From Bacillota bacterium (GTDB lineage Bacteria; Bacillota; Clostridia; Oscillospirales; Acutalibacteraceae), in assembly GCA_023412715.1 (NCBI GenBank), contig JAEZCC010000032.1:1-7801 (forward strand): 7,801 nt of DNA, written 5' to 3'. Below, in pieces: positions 6,757 to 7,801 of the stretch. The notes under the pieces are model-generated. The model was not told where the DNA came from, made no database searches, and saw only the letters and a program-made list of their open reading frames with translations. Both the position numbers and the translations under genes were made by a program. The first letter of the stretch is position 1. Every line of letters begins with the position of its first letter.

Positions 6757-7801
6757 CTATATAACACAATCTTCCATAAAAGAATCTAGAAATAAATCAT
6801 TTATTCCTTTAGGTTTTCTTCGGTCGCATAGAGAGTATAATTCTTCAACTGAAGAGTAAGGGAAGAATTTAGCTTTTAATTCAATGAATTGGGGCATGTT
6901 TGCAAATTCTATCACCTTTGCTCGATATTCATCAGGAGCAACGATAGTCCAACGGATATCTTGTAATCTCGGTGCATGATCATAGAATTGTTTCATGCGA
7001 GTCAGACCACTTTTTATACCAGTACTGTGTTCAATCTCCATTACTGCTGGCATCATGCGGCCTTCCCTAAACCAAATGCAGTCTATAAGACGAGCATCTT
7101 TAATCGCATCATTATACGATTGGAGTACTTGCTCATCAGATAATGAACTTATTACACCGTCCATTTGCGCTATAGCTTTACCATTATATTGTAAGCTACG
7201 ATCATTGGCTGCTACCCAAGTATCTAAACCTAAACAATAACCTATTTTTACTAAGGCAATTTGTATCTGAGCATGACGTCTTTTTTCTTCAATAGTCATG
7301 CCTTTAGTCGGTTTAATTGTCTCAATATCAACGCTTTGGTGAACAACATCGAAGCTCATTTCAGAGACAACAATATTAGTCTGGTGCTCAATTAACAAAC
7401 CATTAGTATGCGGCATATCTGGCAGAAAAATCAGATGCTTATGTCCTGGTTTTATAGACTTTTGTGCATTCATGATTTCCAGTCTGGCTGGCCTACACCA
7501 ATAGAACTCTGGAGTATGTGCGAGCAAGCTCTCCAATACCGAGCGGGTGTTGTAACTGGCACCGAAAACCCTTTCAACGTTGACAGGTCTGTTTTCTTCG
7601 AGTGCATTTGCAAGTCGCCAAAGCATTTGAGTCGAAATACTCTCTGTTTTAGCTGTTGCTTGAGTTTGACCTTTCTTAGGATCAAATCTCTTTATTTCGA
7701 TAGGACCTTCGGGATGTTGGATACGTACAATCTCAATCTTCCCGCTATTCCTATCGTTTATATAGTTAAACAGCGTATTTTTGGGTAAGCTCGAAATCGC
7801 C
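6757..7801 (-). CDS. Restriction-endonuclease-like PD-(D/E)XK protein (5' end beyond window)
   Basis: The frame is open from the right window edge (first full codon 7800-7798) to TAG at 6757-6759, giving 347 visible residues. An in-frame ATG at 7626 exists, but the 58 codons upstream of it are open and protein-like, so the true start lies outside the window. The likely nuclease core is in the last 170 residues: a helical HAQIQIALVKIGYCLGLDTW segment, then IDCIWF (Asp codon at 7083-7081), then AVMEIEHSTG with an E-x-E pair (codons at 7038-7036 and 7032-7030). An Asp followed about 15 residues later by E-x-E resembles a PD-(D/E)XK variant of the kind seen in BamHI-like enzymes. The upstream segment SYNTRSVLESLLAHTPEFYWC and a GHKHL motif form another domain, perhaps for target recognition. 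A partner methyltransferase, if present, would lie beyond position 7801. It is convergent with the three-gene operon and less AT-rich. The family name is not certain. Confidence 0.72.
   Translation of the reverse strand, partial: AISSLPKNTLFNYINDRNSGKIEIVRIQHPEGPIEIKRFDPKKGQTQATAKTESISTQMLWRLANALEENRPVNVERVFGASYNTRSVLESLLAHTPEFYWCRPARLEIMNAQKSIKPGHKHLIFLPDMPHTNGLLIEHQTNIVVSEMSFDVVHQSVDIETIKPTKGMTIEEKRRHAQIQIALVKIGYCLGLDTWVAANDRSLQYNGKAIAQMDGVISSLSDEQVLQSYNDAIKDARLIDCIWFREGRMMPAVMEIEHSTGIKSGLTRMKQFYDHAPRLQDIRWTIVAPDEYRAKVIEFANMPQFIELKAKFFPYSSVEELYSLCDRRKPKGINDLFLDSFMEDCVI

Noticed and set aside
7624..7626. ATG 7626 as the true start of the restriction-like gene
   Set aside because: The frame stays open and protein-like for 58 more codons to the window edge, so the gene is better read as partial.
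7408..7788. 126-residue plus-strand open frame
   Set aside because: Antisense to the restriction-like gene, whose frame has nuclease-type motifs and runs open to the window edge.
1..7801. tRNA gene, attachment site, integrase, insertion sequence or CRISPR array
   Set aside because: No tRNA-like fold, transposase or recombinase motif, or regularly spaced repeat-spacer array was seen; the only tandem repeat is the short 13-bp array at 1551-1589.

Overview
The window looks like part of an integrative and conjugative element (ICE) of a gammaproteobacterium, most likely an enterobacterium, with a low-GC defence cargo inserted next to the ICE maintenance genes. The ICE assignment rests on a ParB-domain protein of the PFGI-1/SPI-7-like type and an AlpA-type regulator encoded in one minus-strand operon, in GC-rich DNA with enterobacterial-looking codon use and strong Shine-Dalgarno sites. 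No tRNA gene, integrase or attachment site lies in the window, so the element's ends are outside it.

Layout. Positions 1-2481, minus strand, GC-rich: a 296-residue cysteine-rich protein of unknown function (2481-1591), a 132-bp spacer holding three 13-bp direct repeats, an AlpA-like regulator (1452-1258), and a ParB-like protein (1241 to beyond position 1, truncated by the window edge). Positions 2482-2696: an AT-rich divergent intergenic region with a promoter for the plus strand and a dyad around a perfect TATAAT box. Positions 2697-6695, plus strand, strongly AT-rich: three tightly packed genes encoding a DUF262 protein with a long extra N-terminus, an SMC/OLD-like AAA ATPase with a DUF3696 C-terminus, and a 294-residue protein of unknown function with a compact, motif-bearing C-terminus. 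Positions 6696-6756: a perfect 12-bp stem-loop between convergent genes. Positions 6757 to beyond 7801, minus strand: the C-terminal 347 residues of a PD-(D/E)XK-type, restriction-endonuclease-like protein, truncated by the window edge.

How they work together. The minus-strand GC-rich genes are ICE housekeeping: partition or maintenance, and regulation. The three AT-rich genes are probably one co-transcribed anti-phage system: the first two are coupled by a one-base TGATG overlap, and the third starts 19 bases after the second with its own ribosome binding site. The pairing of DUF262 with a DUF3696 ATPase and an uncharacterised third protein matches, from memory, the Menshen (NsnABC) defence system. 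That identification needs a profile search. The convergent restriction-like gene next door supports reading the right-hand two thirds of the window as a small defence island carried by the ICE.
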